Source: Nostoc sp. LEGE 06077 | Lineage (GTDB): Bacteria > Cyanobacteriota > Cyanobacteriia > Cyanobacteriales > Nostocaceae | Assembly (NCBI RefSeq): GCF_015207705.1 | Contig: NZ_JADEWI010000006.1 | Span: 124,001-188,000 of the forward strand | Length of the DNA stretch: 64,000 nucleotides | Reading direction: 5' to 3' | Part shown: piece by piece, positions 43,479 to 52,179 of the stretch | Layout: each line of letters starts with the position of its first letter | Position numbering within the stretch: the stretch's first letter is position 1 | Position numbers and translations under genes: made by a program | Notes under the pieces: model-generated | Databases searched by the model: none | What the model saw: only the letters and a program-made list of their open reading frames with translations | Told to the model about the DNA's origin: nothing

Positions 43479-44417
43479 TTATGAGAAATGAATTTGAGTG
43501 GACACCTTTTCTTCACTAGCGTCTGCGGCTTGGACGGAAATTGCACCTCGAAACATCTTCATGCCGCAGGTGAAAGCATATTCACCTGGTTTTTCTGGAG
43601 TGAACTCAATTGAGGTTAATTGATTGAGTGGTAAATCAGCAGCAATACCAAAATCAGGAATTAGCACTTTCGCAAGGCAATTACTGGGATTTTCGCGCAG
43701 AAAGTTGAGCTTTACTCTTTGCCCCACTTTAACAACAACATGATTCGGTGCATATCCCTTATCTACATTGATGGTGGTTTTCTGAATTCTTTGCTCTACA
43801 GTTGTTTCATGCTCATCGATTGAACTGAAGGATTTGGGTTGTGGTTCTTTCATCGTTTTTTCTTCCTTTATGACTGTTGATTGAATGTCTGAAGCTTCGG
43901 CTTGAATTTCACCACGAAACATATTCATGCCACAGGTAAAGAGATAAGTTCCGGCTTGTTTGGGTGTAAATTCCACAGTGGTTACTTGATTAAGCGGTAA
44001 ATCTGCGGCAATGTGAAAGTCTGGAATCACGACTTTTTCTAAGCAACTGCTGGGATCTTTGCGTTCAAATTTCAGTCTTACTGGTTTCCCTACTTGCACT
44101 ACAATTCGACTGGGATCGTATCCCCCATCAACAATGACACTTACTTCCTGAACGCTTCCACCTGTTGCAACTGCTTTTTGAGACTTAGGTTTACTGAGTA
44201 AAAACCACCAAAGTTGTAAGCCGATTAGTCCTAATCCGCCGAGAGTGACGGCTATTTTGTTCCCTAGTGGCTGATCGATACGTTGAAATTGATTAGTTTG
44301 GACTGTTGCCGATGAGTGCGTTTGGTGGGATTTTTGTGCGACTGCTTCACTAGATACAATTGAGAATACAATTCCTAAACTGGCTATACTACCGATGAGT
44401 GCTGTTTTGTTTACCAT
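43479..44417 (-). CDS. exported protein with two cupredoxin domains
   Basis: A 312-residue protein from the ATG at 44417, which has a GGAG site; an upstream ATG at 44438 lacks one. An N-terminal signal/anchor is followed by a second hydrophobic segment (LGGLGLIGLQLWWFLL), then two copies of a cupredoxin-like domain. Each has SSCLEKV or SNCLAKV, IPDF-x-IAADLPLNQ, and an end motif FTCGMNMFRG or FTCGMKMFRG with Cys and Met ligands. Two type-1-like sites or Cu(I) sites are likely. It lies downstream of the copper ATPase gene on the same strand. Confidence 0.8.
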   Translation of the reverse strand: MVNKTALIGSIASLGIVFSIVSSEAVAQKSHQTHSSATVQTNQFQRIDQPLGNKIAVTLGGLGLIGLQLWWFLLSKPKSQKAVATGGSVQEVSVIVDGGYDPSRIVVQVGKPVRLKFERKDPSSCLEKVVIPDFHIAADLPLNQVTTVEFTPKQAGTYLFTCGMNMFRGEIQAEASDIQSTVIKEEKTMKEPQPKSFSSIDEHETTVEQRIQKTTINVDKGYAPNHVVVKVGQRVKLNFLRENPSNCLAKVLIPDFGIAADLPLNQLTSIEFTPEKPGEYAFTCGMKMFRGAISVQAADASEEKVSTQIHFS

Positions 44418-44454
44418 TGAAAAATCTCCGAAGTGCATGTGGGTAAGTTGTTAG

Positions 44455-44535
44455 CTACACTAAAATTCCTGAAATCACTCCCAGCAGAAATCCAAATCCT
44501 GCTAAAGTTCCGAAAAATATGGTTTGATTGAACAT
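44455..44535 (-). CDS. 26-residue hydrophobic peptide
   Basis: A short reading frame beginning MFNQTIFFGTLAG and ending GVISGILV sits 11 bases after the copper ATPase stop, with a GAGG ribosome-binding site 9 bases before its ATG. It would form one membrane helix. The tight spacing and the ribosome-binding site support expression. It could be a small subunit or regulator of the ATPase; no family is recognised. Confidence 0.45.
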   Translation of the reverse strand: MFNQTIFFGTLAGFGFLLGVISGILV

Positions 44536-44546
44536 TGTTATTTCCT

Positions 44547-46808
44547 CTATGCAAGTGTTTTAGGTTGGAAGTTGCGTAAACGCAGTGCATTAGTGACTAC
44601 AGAAACTGAACTAAAGGCCATTGCTGCACCGGCGATGATGGGGTTGAGTAACCAACCGAAAAAGGGGAAGAGAATCCCGGCGGCGATGGGAATACCAGCA
44701 ACGTTGTAGATGAAGGCGAAGAATAAGTTTTGGCGAATGTTGCGAATTGTGGCGCGGCTGAGTTGAATTGCTGTAACTATGCCTTGTAAATCGCCAGAAA
44801 TTAAGGTGATGTCACTAGCGGCGATCGCCACATCTGTACCAGTGCCAATGGCAATTCCGACATCGGCTTGAGCTAAAGCTGGTGCATCATTGATACCATC
44901 ACCAACCATCGCTACAATCTTGCCTTCTGCTTGTATTGCTTGCACTGTCGCGGCTTTTTGGTCGGGGCGCACTTCTGCCATGACTCTTTTAATACCAACT
45001 TCACGGGCAATACTTTCTGCGGTGCGGCGGTTATCACCTGTGAGCATGACAACTTCTAAACCGAGTCTTTGCAATGCTTTCACAGCCTGGGTAGAAGTGG
45101 GTTTAATGGCATCAGCAATCCCCATCAATCCTTTGATTTCGCCGTCAATTGCTAACCAAACTGCTGTTTTACCCAGGTATTCTAAGCGTTCTTTGTCTTG
45201 TTGCAAGGCTTGAGTGTTAATACTCAATTCTTCCATCCAGCGTTGTGTACCAATTTGCACAAGTCGGTTAGCAACGATACCTTGGACACCACTACCTGCT
45301 ACAGCTTCAAAATCTCTGACATCTGCTAATGGCACTTGCTGAAATTCGGCATATCGAACAACTGCTTCTGCCAAGGGGTGTTCAGAATTGCGTTCTAAGG
45401 ATGCTGCTAGTTGTATCAGCTTAATTTCGTTACCGTTGAGCGTACCGTTAACTGTCAGAAAATCTGTAACTGTGGGTTTACCTTGAGTAATTGTGCCTGT
45501 TTTGTCTAAGACAATGGTTTGAATCTGGTGTGCTATTTCTAGACTTTCCGCACCTTTAATTAAGATGCCGTTTTCTGCACCTTTACCCGTACCCACCATA
45601 ACGGAAGTTGGTGTAGCTAAACCCAATGCACAAGGACAAGCGATAATTAACACCCCAACTGTGGTTATCAACGCTAGGGTGACATTGCCCATGATGTTGT
45701 ACCAAATGATAAAGGTAAGAATGGCGATCGCAATTACCGCAGGTACAAACCACCCAGTAACTTGGTCTGCTAGTCTTTGAATCGGAGCTTTTGAGCCTTG
45801 AGCTTGTTGTACTAATTGCACAATTTGTGCCAGTACAGTATCTTTACCAACTCTTGTTGCCCGAAACTTAAAACTTCCAGTTTTGTTGATAGTTGCGCCG
45901 ATGACTTCATCCCCTGGTTGCTTTTTGGTGGGTACACTTTCGCCAGTCACCATCGCTTCATCAACTGTAGATGTCCCGTCAACTACTTCGCCATCAACAG
46001 GAATTTTCTCCCCAGGACGCACCAGCACCACATCACCAATTTCTACTTGCTCAATCGGTACATCTACTTCTCGTCCGTTCCGAATCAACCGTGCTGTTTT
46101 CGCCTGCAAACCAATCAACTTACGGATAGCTTCTGAGGTTTGTCCTTTGGCACGATTTTCAAACAGCCGCCCTAGTAAAATCAAGGTAATGACGACAGCA
46201 CAAGTTTCATAATACACATCTGGCATCAATCCCTGAGCAATAAAAAAGCCAGGAAATAAGGTAGCGAATAGGGAATAGAAATATGCTGCACTTGTACCCA
46301 AAGCTATTAAGGTATCCATTGTCGCGGCATGACGCTTAAAAGCTTTCCAGGTATTGACGTAAAAGGAGTAACCACACCAGAACTGTACAGGAGTTGTCAG
46401 AACTAATTGCACCCAAGGGTTATGCAACCATGTGGGAATGAAGGGCAAGTTTAACCCTGTCATCATTGGTAGTGAGCCAATCACCAGCACTATGCTAATG
46501 ATGCCCCCTACTGTTACTTTTTGTTGTAAATCACGGGATTCTTTCAGGCGATATCTTTTCTCTTCATCATCTTCTCCCGCCATCAGATTTTGTTCTTGGA
46601 GGGGATAGGCAGAATAACCTGCTGCATCTACTGCCTCTTGTATAGCTTGTAAATCTGTTTTTCTGGGGTCATAATCAACTGTTGCCTGTTCTGCCCCAAA
46701 ATTCACACTACATTCATTTACACCAGGGACAGAACTAATCGCATCTTCAATACTTCTGGCGCAGGAAGCGCAACTCATACCGCGTAGTTTAAGTGTGGCA
46801 TTCTCCAT
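44547..46808 (-). CDS. copA: Cu(I)-exporting P1B-type ATPase
   Basis: A 753-residue heavy-metal ATPase. An N-terminal HMA domain carries GMSCASC (C13, C16). The transmembrane metal motif is ACPCALG, the phosphorylation site DKTGTIT, the HP motif SEHPLAE and the hinge [10 protein letters not shown]. The last helices show the YN and [16 protein letters not shown] residues of the copper subgroup. The gene's MerR-dyad promoter at 46850 fits copper induction. It would receive Cu(I) from the HMA chaperone (41773) and export it to the periplasm. Confidence 0.93.
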   Translation of the reverse strand: MENATLKLRGMSCASCARSIEDAISSVPGVNECSVNFGAEQATVDYDPRKTDLQAIQEAVDAAGYSAYPLQEQNLMAGEDDEEKRYRLKESRDLQQKVTVGGIISIVLVIGSLPMMTGLNLPFIPTWLHNPWVQLVLTTPVQFWCGYSFYVNTWKAFKRHAATMDTLIALGTSAAYFYSLFATLFPGFFIAQGLMPDVYYETCAVVITLILLGRLFENRAKGQTSEAIRKLIGLQAKTARLIRNGREVDVPIEQVEIGDVVLVRPGEKIPVDGEVVDGTSTVDEAMVTGESVPTKKQPGDEVIGATINKTGSFKFRATRVGKDTVLAQIVQLVQQAQGSKAPIQRLADQVTGWFVPAVIAIAILTFIIWYNIMGNVTLALITTVGVLIIACPCALGLATPTSVMVGTGKGAENGILIKGAESLEIAHQIQTIVLDKTGTITQGKPTVTDFLTVNGTLNGNEIKLIQLAASLERNSEHPLAEAVVRYAEFQQVPLADVRDFEAVAGSGVQGIVANRLVQIGTQRWMEELSINTQALQQDKERLEYLGKTAVWLAIDGEIKGLMGIADAIKPTSTQAVKALQRLGLEVVMLTGDNRRTAESIAREVGIKRVMAEVRPDQKAATVQAIQAEGKIVAMVGDGINDAPALAQADVGIAIGTGTDVAIAASDITLISGDLQGIVTAIQLSRATIRNIRQNLFFAFIYNVAGIPIAAGILFPFFGWLLNPIIAGAAMAFSSVSVVTNALRLRNFQPKTLA

Positions 46809-46849
46809 TTCAAAGCTCCAATTATCAAGTCGTGTTCAAGACTGATTTC

Positions 46850-46881
46850 ATCTTGAATGCTCCAGTGAACTGGAGTGTCAA
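46850..46881 (-). promoter_or_regulatory. MerR-type promoter of copA
   Basis: TTGACA and CAAGAT with a 20-base spacer holding CTCCA-N6-TGGAG, reading towards copA. Confidence 0.8.
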
Positions 46882-46990
46882 GGGGGTAGAAGAAAAAAAT
46901 TGGAACTAGGCAAAAAGTCCTTTCTCAACTAGCTTTGCAGCTATTTCCCATACATTAACTGAACTGGGGAAAAATTTCTGCTCAAGTCTC

Positions 46991-47022
46991 TTGACTCTCC
47001 AGTGAACTAGATATTTGAAGAT
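46991..47022 (+). promoter_or_regulatory. degenerate MerR-type promoter towards the YdcZ-like genes
   Basis: TTGACT and GAAGAT with a 20-base spacer. One dyad arm (CTCCA) is intact and the other has become TAGAT. It is on the plus strand, 146 bases before the first YdcZ-like gene. Confidence 0.45.
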
Positions 47023-47167
47023 AAACTCCAGCAAACAATAACCAGCTTGATTTAAAGTTCGGAAAGCTTTTGGAATGCGCTATTGGCAAAATTTGCCTAT
47101 GGTTATACCATTTCAGCTGTTCTGGCATAGTTCAGCGTCGGACTTGTAATTCACTGGACTAACAGCT

Positions 47168-47683
47168 ATGAGCATCATCCATCTACCCTCAACAAAAACC
47201 ACTGTTTCAAAATCTCCCACTGTTTCAACCTTAACTCGTCCCCCTTCACCTTTTCTGTTAATTGCTTTCTTTAATGGAGCCGTACTGCCTATTCAAGCAG
47301 CAATTAATGCTCAGTTAGCTCGGTCAATAGGTTCTTTCCCTCTAGCTGGAGATATTTCCTACTTCGTAGGCACTATAGTTCTCGTAAGTCTTCTATTAAC
47401 TGGCAAATTCGGACGACCAAATTGGTCTGCGTTACCCAAAGCACCTTGGTGGGCTTTTTGTGGCGGATTGGTGGGTGCTTGGTACATAACCTCAAGTGCA
47501 TACTTGACAACTAACTTGGGAACTACGCTCACAATTGCGTTGATTGTCAGTGGTCAATCTTTCATGGGGATGCTGGTAGATCATTTTGGATGGCTCTCAG
47601 TGCAGCCTCGTCGTCTCACGCCTAACCGACGCATTGCTGGAGCATTATTACTCTTAGCCGTTTTTTTTCTCACTTTGAAATAA
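47168..47683 (+). CDS. YdcZ-like (DUF606) small DMT transporter, first of a pair
   Basis: A 171-residue membrane protein with five predicted helices and the half-size DMT layout: AAINAQLARSIG after the first helix, then PWWAFCGGLVGAWYI. The N-terminal ~35 residues are an additional Ser/Thr/Pro-rich cytosolic segment. It is followed after 24 bases by a homologue, so the two probably form a heteromer. The substrate is unknown; the metal island and a degenerate MerR-type promoter hint at metal or thiol transport, which is inference. Confidence 0.75.
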   Translation: MSIIHLPSTKTTVSKSPTVSTLTRPPSPFLLIAFFNGAVLPIQAAINAQLARSIGSFPLAGDISYFVGTIVLVSLLLTGKFGRPNWSALPKAPWWAFCGGLVGAWYITSSAYLTTNLGTTLTIALIVSGQSFMGMLVDHFGWLSVQPRRLTPNRRIAGALLLLAVFFLTLK

Positions 47684-47707
47684 CAATTTTTAGTTTGGAG
47701 TATTAGT

Positions 47708-48169
47708 ATGGAAATTTTGCTAGCGATCGCTGGTGCTGGTTCTGCTGGCGGACTGCTTGCTTATGGTAGTGCTGCTAATGTTCGATTAATGCAAGTAATT
47801 CGTTCCGCGATCGGTGCTGCTACTGTTAATTTCACTATTGGATTTACAACTTTAGCACTACTGATGGTGCTGGGAGTCATCGGCCCACTATCCCTCAATC
47901 AATTGTCTCAAGCTCCTTGGTGGGCTTTCTTTGGCGGTGCTTTGGGAGCAACTTACGTAACGCTCAATACTCTCAGCATTCCTAAATTAGGTTTGACAAA
48001 CACAACAATGGCTGTAGCATTTGGACAGATGCTGATGTCACTGATCATTGACCAGTTTGGTTTATTTGGGGTTATGAGTCATATCGTCAGTGCGCCCAGA
48101 TTATTAGGAACTGGGCTTTTATTAGCCGCAGTTATACTTACACAATTAGATGCTAAACAAAGCAGATAA
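47708..48169 (+). CDS. YdcZ-like (DUF606) small DMT transporter, second of a pair
   Basis: A 153-residue protein with the same five-helix half-DMT fold and the matching APWWAFFGGALGATYVTLN motif. It starts 24 bases after its partner and is followed 65 bases later by the phytochelatin synthase gene, so all three are likely cotranscribed. Export of a thiol or metal-thiol compound would fit this context, but no sequence feature proves it. Confidence 0.75.
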   Translation: MEILLAIAGAGSAGGLLAYGSAANVRLMQVIRSAIGAATVNFTIGFTTLALLMVLGVIGPLSLNQLSQAPWWAFFGGALGATYVTLNTLSIPKLGLTNTTMAVAFGQMLMSLIIDQFGLFGVMSHIVSAPRLLGTGLLLAAVILTQLDAKQSR

Positions 48170-48234
48170 CTGACCAATGATATATCTGATATCTGCAATA
48201 ATTCAATCCATCATAGTTGAGATTTTCTTTGTTC

Positions 48235-49428
48235 ATGGATACTGAAGGATTTTATCGTCGTCCTTTACCTCCTCCTAGTATTTCTTTTGCTTCCCCTGAT
48301 GGGCGACAAATCTTTCAAGAAGCGATCGCATTAGGGGGTATGGAGGGTTATTTTCCCCTTGCCGAACAATTTCATACCCAATCAGAGCCAGCTTTTTGCG
48401 GGTTAGGTACGTTGGTCATGATTCTCAACGCCTTATCAATTGATCCTGGGCGAATTTGGAAAGGTGTATGGAGATGGTACGGTGAAGAATTTCTCGAATG
48501 TTGCCAACCACTGAGTGCAGTTAAAAATCAAGGCATTACTTTTGACGAATTTGTCTGTTTAGCGCGTTGCAATGGAGCTAAAGTACAACCCTATCGTTAC
48601 GACCAAAGCAACCTACAAGAGTTCCGAGAAGCTGTTAAGCAAGCCACCTTTCTACCTCAAGGTTTACATTTAGTTGTTTCTTATTCACGACAAGTTGTAG
48701 GACAAACTGGGGATGGACACTTTTCACCAGTGGGAGGATACCATCCGGAACGAGACCTTGTGTTGCTTTTAGATGTGGCTCGTTTTAAATACCCACCTCA
48801 CTGGGTTCCCCTAACTGTTTTATGGAATGCTCTACAACCCATTGATACTGCAACTGGTAAGTGTCGTGGCTATATGCTTATTTCTAATAAGAATATTTCC
48901 AGTCAAAATTTATTTCATGTAGGAATTAATATACATCAATGGGCGAAAGTTGCACCTTATTTTAAAGATATTGCACCAACTTTACTGGCTCAAGAACAGC
49001 CAGATTCATTATTTGTGTTACTGGATGTATTATTAATAAACTTACCACTAGAGTTAACTTCTGTTCTCTACATTACTGAAGATGCCCTATCGACTGAATT
49101 TTTTGAGATATGGTGCTGTTTATTGGAGGAAATTAAATCGCATCCTTTATGGACAGTTGCTCAAAACGTACTGTTGAATAGAAATTTCTCGGAAACTTCT
49201 GTTATAGGAAAGTGGCAACTCCAAGAGAAAAACTTAACTTATTTGCTAACAATGTTTCTTTTATCTTGTCCAGAGGAAATTTATCAACCGCTAAATGAGC
49301 GTTTGCGTTCTCACATATATCAACTTCGAGAAGTCGATAGGCTGCCGCCACTGATGCGTCAGGAAGTAGTTAGCTTAAAAGAACAAATGTTAGCGTTACA
49401 GAATTTATTTCAAACATTATCAAATTAA
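48235..49428 (+). CDS. phytochelatin synthase, plant-type with C-terminal domain
   Basis: A 397-residue gamma-glutamylcysteine dipeptidyl transpeptidase that would build phytochelatins from glutathione. The catalytic triad is in place: C55 in TQSEPAFCGLG, H162 in GDGHFSPVGGY and D180 in LLDVARFKYPPHWVPL; these numbers match the plant enzyme AtPCS1 (C56, H162, D180). The known Nostoc homologue is about 240 residues with only the catalytic domain. This one adds ~185 residues and ends with LPPLMRQEVVSLKEQMLAL, similar to the plant C-terminus. The ATG at 48235 is preferred over an upstream TTG. A eukaryotic origin is possible. Confidence 0.9.
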   Translation: MDTEGFYRRPLPPPSISFASPDGRQIFQEAIALGGMEGYFPLAEQFHTQSEPAFCGLGTLVMILNALSIDPGRIWKGVWRWYGEEFLECCQPLSAVKNQGITFDEFVCLARCNGAKVQPYRYDQSNLQEFREAVKQATFLPQGLHLVVSYSRQVVGQTGDGHFSPVGGYHPERDLVLLLDVARFKYPPHWVPLTVLWNALQPIDTATGKCRGYMLISNKNISSQNLFHVGINIHQWAKVAPYFKDIAPTLLAQEQPDSLFVLLDVLLINLPLELTSVLYITEDALSTEFFEIWCCLLEEIKSHPLWTVAQNVLLNRNFSETSVIGKWQLQEKNLTYLLTMFLLSCPEEIYQPLNERLRSHIYQLREVDRLPPLMRQEVVSLKEQMLALQNLFQTLSN

Positions 49429-49460
49429 ATGTACAACACTTTGCATATTTGTGTAATATG

Positions 49461-49490
49461 TGTAGAGACCTTATACGTAAGGTCTCTACA
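49461..49490. terminator. bidirectional terminator after phytochelatin synthase
   Basis: Perfect 13-base arms TGTAGAGACCTTA and TAAGGTCTCTACA with a TACG loop, followed by TTTCTTCCTGTTT. It lies between convergent genes. The GTAGAGAC motif resembles dispersed repeats common in Nostoc genomes. Confidence 0.7.
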
Positions 49491-49533
49491 TTTCTTCCTG
49501 TTTAAGTTTTTCCTCTTTTAGATGAGTGTGTCT

Positions 49534-49938
49534 TCATACAGAATTGGTATTACCTCTGCCTTTCTGTTTGTTATAAACTAGATTTTTTTTGATAATAAAG
49601 TCTACATCACTTGAAATACTTTGTGATGAGTTAGGTTTAGCATAGTGATGTTGTGCAAGCCAAGCACTAACTTCCTCTTCAGATAACGCTTGGAAACGAT
49701 TTCCGCTCAGTGAATCATCAATAATCCACCAGATATTTCCCATGCGATCGCTTGTCTGCCAAATAAAGGGACTTGAACTTTCCATCAAAGCTAGAGCGAT
49801 CGCCCTAGCCGCATGATTCAAAGGTTGGCTGACTTCTTGAAATTGAGGTCTAAATCCATCAGAAATATCTGAAGGTGTCCATTCTTGTTTTTGGTAAGTT
49901 TGAAAATCATCCAAAAATTTATCGAGTATTATTCTCAT
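49534..49938 (-). CDS. hypothetical protein with GNxWW domain
   Basis: A 134-residue soluble protein. Its centre carries SDRMGNIWWIIDDSLSG followed by LSEEEVSAWLAQHHY, which matches a segment of the neighbouring 101-residue protein, so the two share a domain that I cannot name. It lies 42 bases downstream of that gene on the same strand, and so probably comes under the MerR-type promoter at 50357. No cysteine or His-rich metal site is seen. Confidence 0.6.
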   Translation of the reverse strand: MRIILDKFLDDFQTYQKQEWTPSDISDGFRPQFQEVSQPLNHAARAIALALMESSSPFIWQTSDRMGNIWWIIDDSLSGNRFQALSEEEVSAWLAQHHYAKPNSSQSISSDVDFIIKKNLVYNKQKGRGNTNSV

Positions 49939-49980
49939 ACTTAATCTCCGTAGAACTCAATATTTAACTTAGGCTTTGCT

Positions 49981-50286
49981 TTACCATCTATGTTTGTGAG
50001 AACCTAAAGTTTTTTGATAATAAAGTTGCTCAATCCAAATTAAAACTTCCTGTTCCGAAGCCAAAGAAGCAGATTTACCTGTTGCTGGATCATAGGCAAA
50101 CCACCAGACATTACCTTGGCTATCGCGCCGTTCCCAAACTTCTGGTTCGGGTTCTTTATAGAGGAAGTCAACAAACCATCTCCAGAATTTTCCCAATAAT
50201 AATTGAATGCTGAATCGATTTTTGTGAGGTACTTTAGAATCAGAACTTGATGTCAATCTCTGATGTAACTGTTGTCTGCTTGTCAT
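49981..50286 (-). CDS. hypothetical protein with GNxWW domain
   Basis: A 101-residue protein. The N-terminus is basic, then WRWFVDFLY and the shared domain RRDSQGNVWWFAYDPATG, LASEQEVLIWIEQLYY. The C-terminal tip GSHKHRW contains two histidines. The promoter at 50357 has a MerR dyad, so metal-induced expression is expected. Function unknown; the conserved aromatic GNxWW pattern may be an interaction module. Confidence 0.6.
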   Translation of the reverse strand: MTSRQQLHQRLTSSSDSKVPHKNRFSIQLLLGKFWRWFVDFLYKEPEPEVWERRDSQGNVWWFAYDPATGKSASLASEQEVLIWIEQLYYQKTLGSHKHRW

Positions 50287-50356
50287 AAATAAATTCCCAG
50301 GTATAACTATTGAAAGGACAAAAAGTTATCCTTTCTTTTCGCAACTCAATAATTTA

Positions 50357-50388
50357 ATTTTTAATGCTCCATTTAACTGGAGAGTCAA
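50357..50388 (-). promoter_or_regulatory. MerR-type promoter of the GNxWW genes
   Basis: TTGACT and AAAAAT with a 20-base spacer that contains CTCCA-N6-TGGAG, reading towards 50286. Confidence 0.75.
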
Positions 50389-50506
50389 GAGATCGCGAGA
50401 AAAACTTTTATGAAGCAAAACATAGTTATAAATTTGTATGCAGAAAATTAATTTGTAATTAATATCAAAGAAATTTATACAAATTATTAAGATTGTATTC
50501 ATAAAC

Positions 50507-50538
50507 TTGAATCTCCACCTAACAGGAGAGTTGACAAT
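50507..50538 (+). promoter_or_regulatory. MerR-type promoter of the thioredoxin-like gene
   Basis: TTGAAT and GACAAT with a 20-base spacer that holds CTCC-N8-GGAG, reading towards the gene at 50567. The two MerR sites at 50357 and 50507 are divergent. Confidence 0.75.
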
Positions 50539-50566
50539 ACTAGTAAAGTAATTGTTGGTGGAGATT

Positions 50567-50836
50567 ATGACAAAACGTCAAATTGAGATATTTACAGCCA
50601 ATTGTCCTCTTTGTGACGAAACAGTCCGTACAGTGCAAGAATTAGCTTGCTCAAATTGTGAAGTATTAGTCTATGATTTGCGTTCAAGTCAGGAACAGCA
50701 GACTTATCTAGCGAAAGCTGAACATTATGGAGTTCAATCAGTACCAGCCATCGCTATCAACGGAGTGTTAGTGCTGACGGGTAAACCAACTCGTGACCAA
50801 TTGCTAGCAGTGGGTGTAGGTCAAGCACTGAATTAA
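50567..50836 (+). CDS. thioredoxin/glutaredoxin-fold protein
   Basis: An 89-residue small redox protein from the ATG at 50567 with a GGAG site. It shows a CPLC active site (residues 10-13), a second CSNC pair, and the cis-proline segment QSVPAIAI. The CPLC and CSNC cysteines could act in thiol exchange or bind a soft metal. It is under a MerR-type promoter, tying it to metal stress. Similar proteins accompany mercury and copper resistance genes. Confidence 0.75.
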   Translation: MTKRQIEIFTANCPLCDETVRTVQELACSNCEVLVYDLRSSQEQQTYLAKAEHYGVQSVPAIAINGVLVLTGKPTRDQLLAVGVGQALN

Positions 50837-51228
50837 GTATGGATGTTAAACAAACTCCAAACAGCGCGATTGTCTTTAGCAGTATCCTTCGGGTAATCGC
50901 ATTTATTACTAGACCAGTAAGGATGCGATCGCCTTGATTATGTAAAGAAACGTGTACAAGAAGAATATTTCATCCTCTTTTCATCTCTAGATGTAAATCT
51001 TAAATTATAGGTTTTTGTTGAAGATAAAACGATTTAGCTATTTGATTGGAAAGAAAATTAACTTAATTTTTGCAAGAAAAGTGAAACCAAAAAAAACTTG
51101 CATAATACTTGATGTCTGAGCAATTTTATTGAGTTTAATTTAAAATTTATTGTCTCACAAGTTCCTCACAATCTCTCGATAATTTCATAAATATAAGTTG
51201 TCTTTAACTCCTAAAATGAGGTGGGGTT
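50837..51228. other. leader region before the second DUF305 gene
   Basis: No gene is seen. It holds box 7 at 50967 and an AT-rich leader of about 230 bases before the DUF305 start. Around 50895-50940 there are two HIP1-like GCGAT sequences. Confidence 0.45.
50967..50984 (+). promoter_or_regulatory. ATTTCAT direct-repeat box 7
   Basis: ATTTCAT-CCTC-TTTTCAT (one mismatch) is about 245 bases upstream of the DUF305 gene, with an AAATTATAGG sequence downstream that could be the -10. Confidence 0.55.
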
Positions 51229-51930
51229 ATGAAAACAAAAACATTGTTGCATGGCTTGGCTGGTCTATTAAGCACTAGTGCGCTCGCTGGATTAGTAATT
51301 TTAAATAACGCACAAGCTCAGGTTTCAAACTCAGAACACAATACTCATCACCCATCTACAGAAACTACTCCTCCTCCCCAAAGAGGGATGATGACTAATA
51401 TGGATCAACATTTCATTGAAATGATGGTTCCTCATCACACTCAAGCAATGGAAATGGCTGATATCGCATTAAGTCGCGCTCAACGCCCAGAAATTAAAAA
51501 GCTAGCGGCAGCGATTAAAAACGACCAAAACCGTGAAATTCAGCAAATGAAATCTTGGTACAAGGCATGGTACGGGAAAGAAGTACCTGTAACAGCCATG
51601 ACTCGTCAAGAAATGATGGCAATGCATCAGCGTATGTGCCAACAGATGAACCCAGGCATGATGAAAATGCCGATGAACTGCAACATGATGGGTATGAATG
51701 TAGATTTGGCAGCCTTGAAAAATGCACCAGATTTCGACAAAGAATTTATCCGCCAGATGATTCCTCATCATCGCATGGCTCTAATGATGTCGCAGATGGC
51801 TACTAAAAAAGCTACCAAACCAGAAATTCGTAACTTAGCTCAGTCCATCATTAAAACTCAAACGGCTGAAATTAACCAGATGCAGCAGTGGTATCAGGTT
51901 TGGTATAAATCCAACCCCGAAGAAAGTTGA
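51229..51930 (+). CDS. DUF305 tandem-domain exported protein (CopM-like)
   Basis: A 233-residue protein with a Sec signal (ending near NNAQAQ) and two DUF305 domains: HFIEMMVPHHTQAMEMA with AQRPEIKKLA, and EFIRQMIPHHRMALMM with TKPEIRNLA. The linker is extremely Met-rich (MMAMHQRMCQQMNPGMMKMPM), which favours Cu(I) or Ag(I) binding in the periplasm. It is a paralogue of 20878, although this copy is not a lipoprotein. It starts the plus-strand run of YHS and ATPase genes. Confidence 0.87.
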   Translation: MKTKTLLHGLAGLLSTSALAGLVILNNAQAQVSNSEHNTHHPSTETTPPPQRGMMTNMDQHFIEMMVPHHTQAMEMADIALSRAQRPEIKKLAAAIKNDQNREIQQMKSWYKAWYGKEVPVTAMTRQEMMAMHQRMCQQMNPGMMKMPMNCNMMGMNVDLAALKNAPDFDKEFIRQMIPHHRMALMMSQMATKKATKPEIRNLAQSIIKTQTAEINQMQQWYQVWYKSNPEES

Positions 51931-51986
51931 ATTCCGGAGAGATTTTGACCTGACACGATTGATATCTGCTCTCAAGGAGGTCAATT

Positions 51987-52163
51987 ATGTGGAATTTTTT
52001 TAGACGCAAGCGTCAACAAGATAGTGACAAGACTGCTGTAGACCCAATATGTGGCATGACTGTAGAAAAGGCTACAGCATTGAAGTCCGAGCGAGACGGA
52101 CAGACTTACTATTTTTGCAGCCAGACTTGCCTGCATACTTTTGAATCACAACCAGCAGGATGA
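51987..52163 (+). CDS. 58-residue YHS-domain protein
   Basis: A short gene with a perfect AAGGAGG site. It encodes a basic N-terminus ([10 protein letters not shown]) and a minimal YHS domain: [15 protein letters not shown], then [12 protein letters not shown]. The four-part motif repeats almost unchanged at the N-terminus of the ATPase gene that starts 16 bases later. YHS cysteines bind Cu, so it may be a free metallochaperone that feeds the ATPase. It probably arose by duplication of the ATPase's own domain. Confidence 0.75.
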   Translation: MWNFFRRKRQQDSDKTAVDPICGMTVEKATALKSERDGQTYYFCSQTCLHTFESQPAG

Positions 52164-52179
52164 AGGAGTTAATTCAAAA

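Larger units (their letters stand above)
46809..47167. other. divergent region with two MerR-type sites
   Basis: The gap between copA (minus) and the YdcZ-like pair (plus). It contains the promoter at 46850 and a degenerate one at 46991. No gene is seen. Confidence 0.5.

Noticed and set aside
46840-46860. ATTTCAT half-site near the copA promoter as an eleventh box
   Set aside because: Only one half-site (GATTTCATCTTG) is present and it overlaps the MerR-type -10; the second half is AATGC, so it is probably coincidence.
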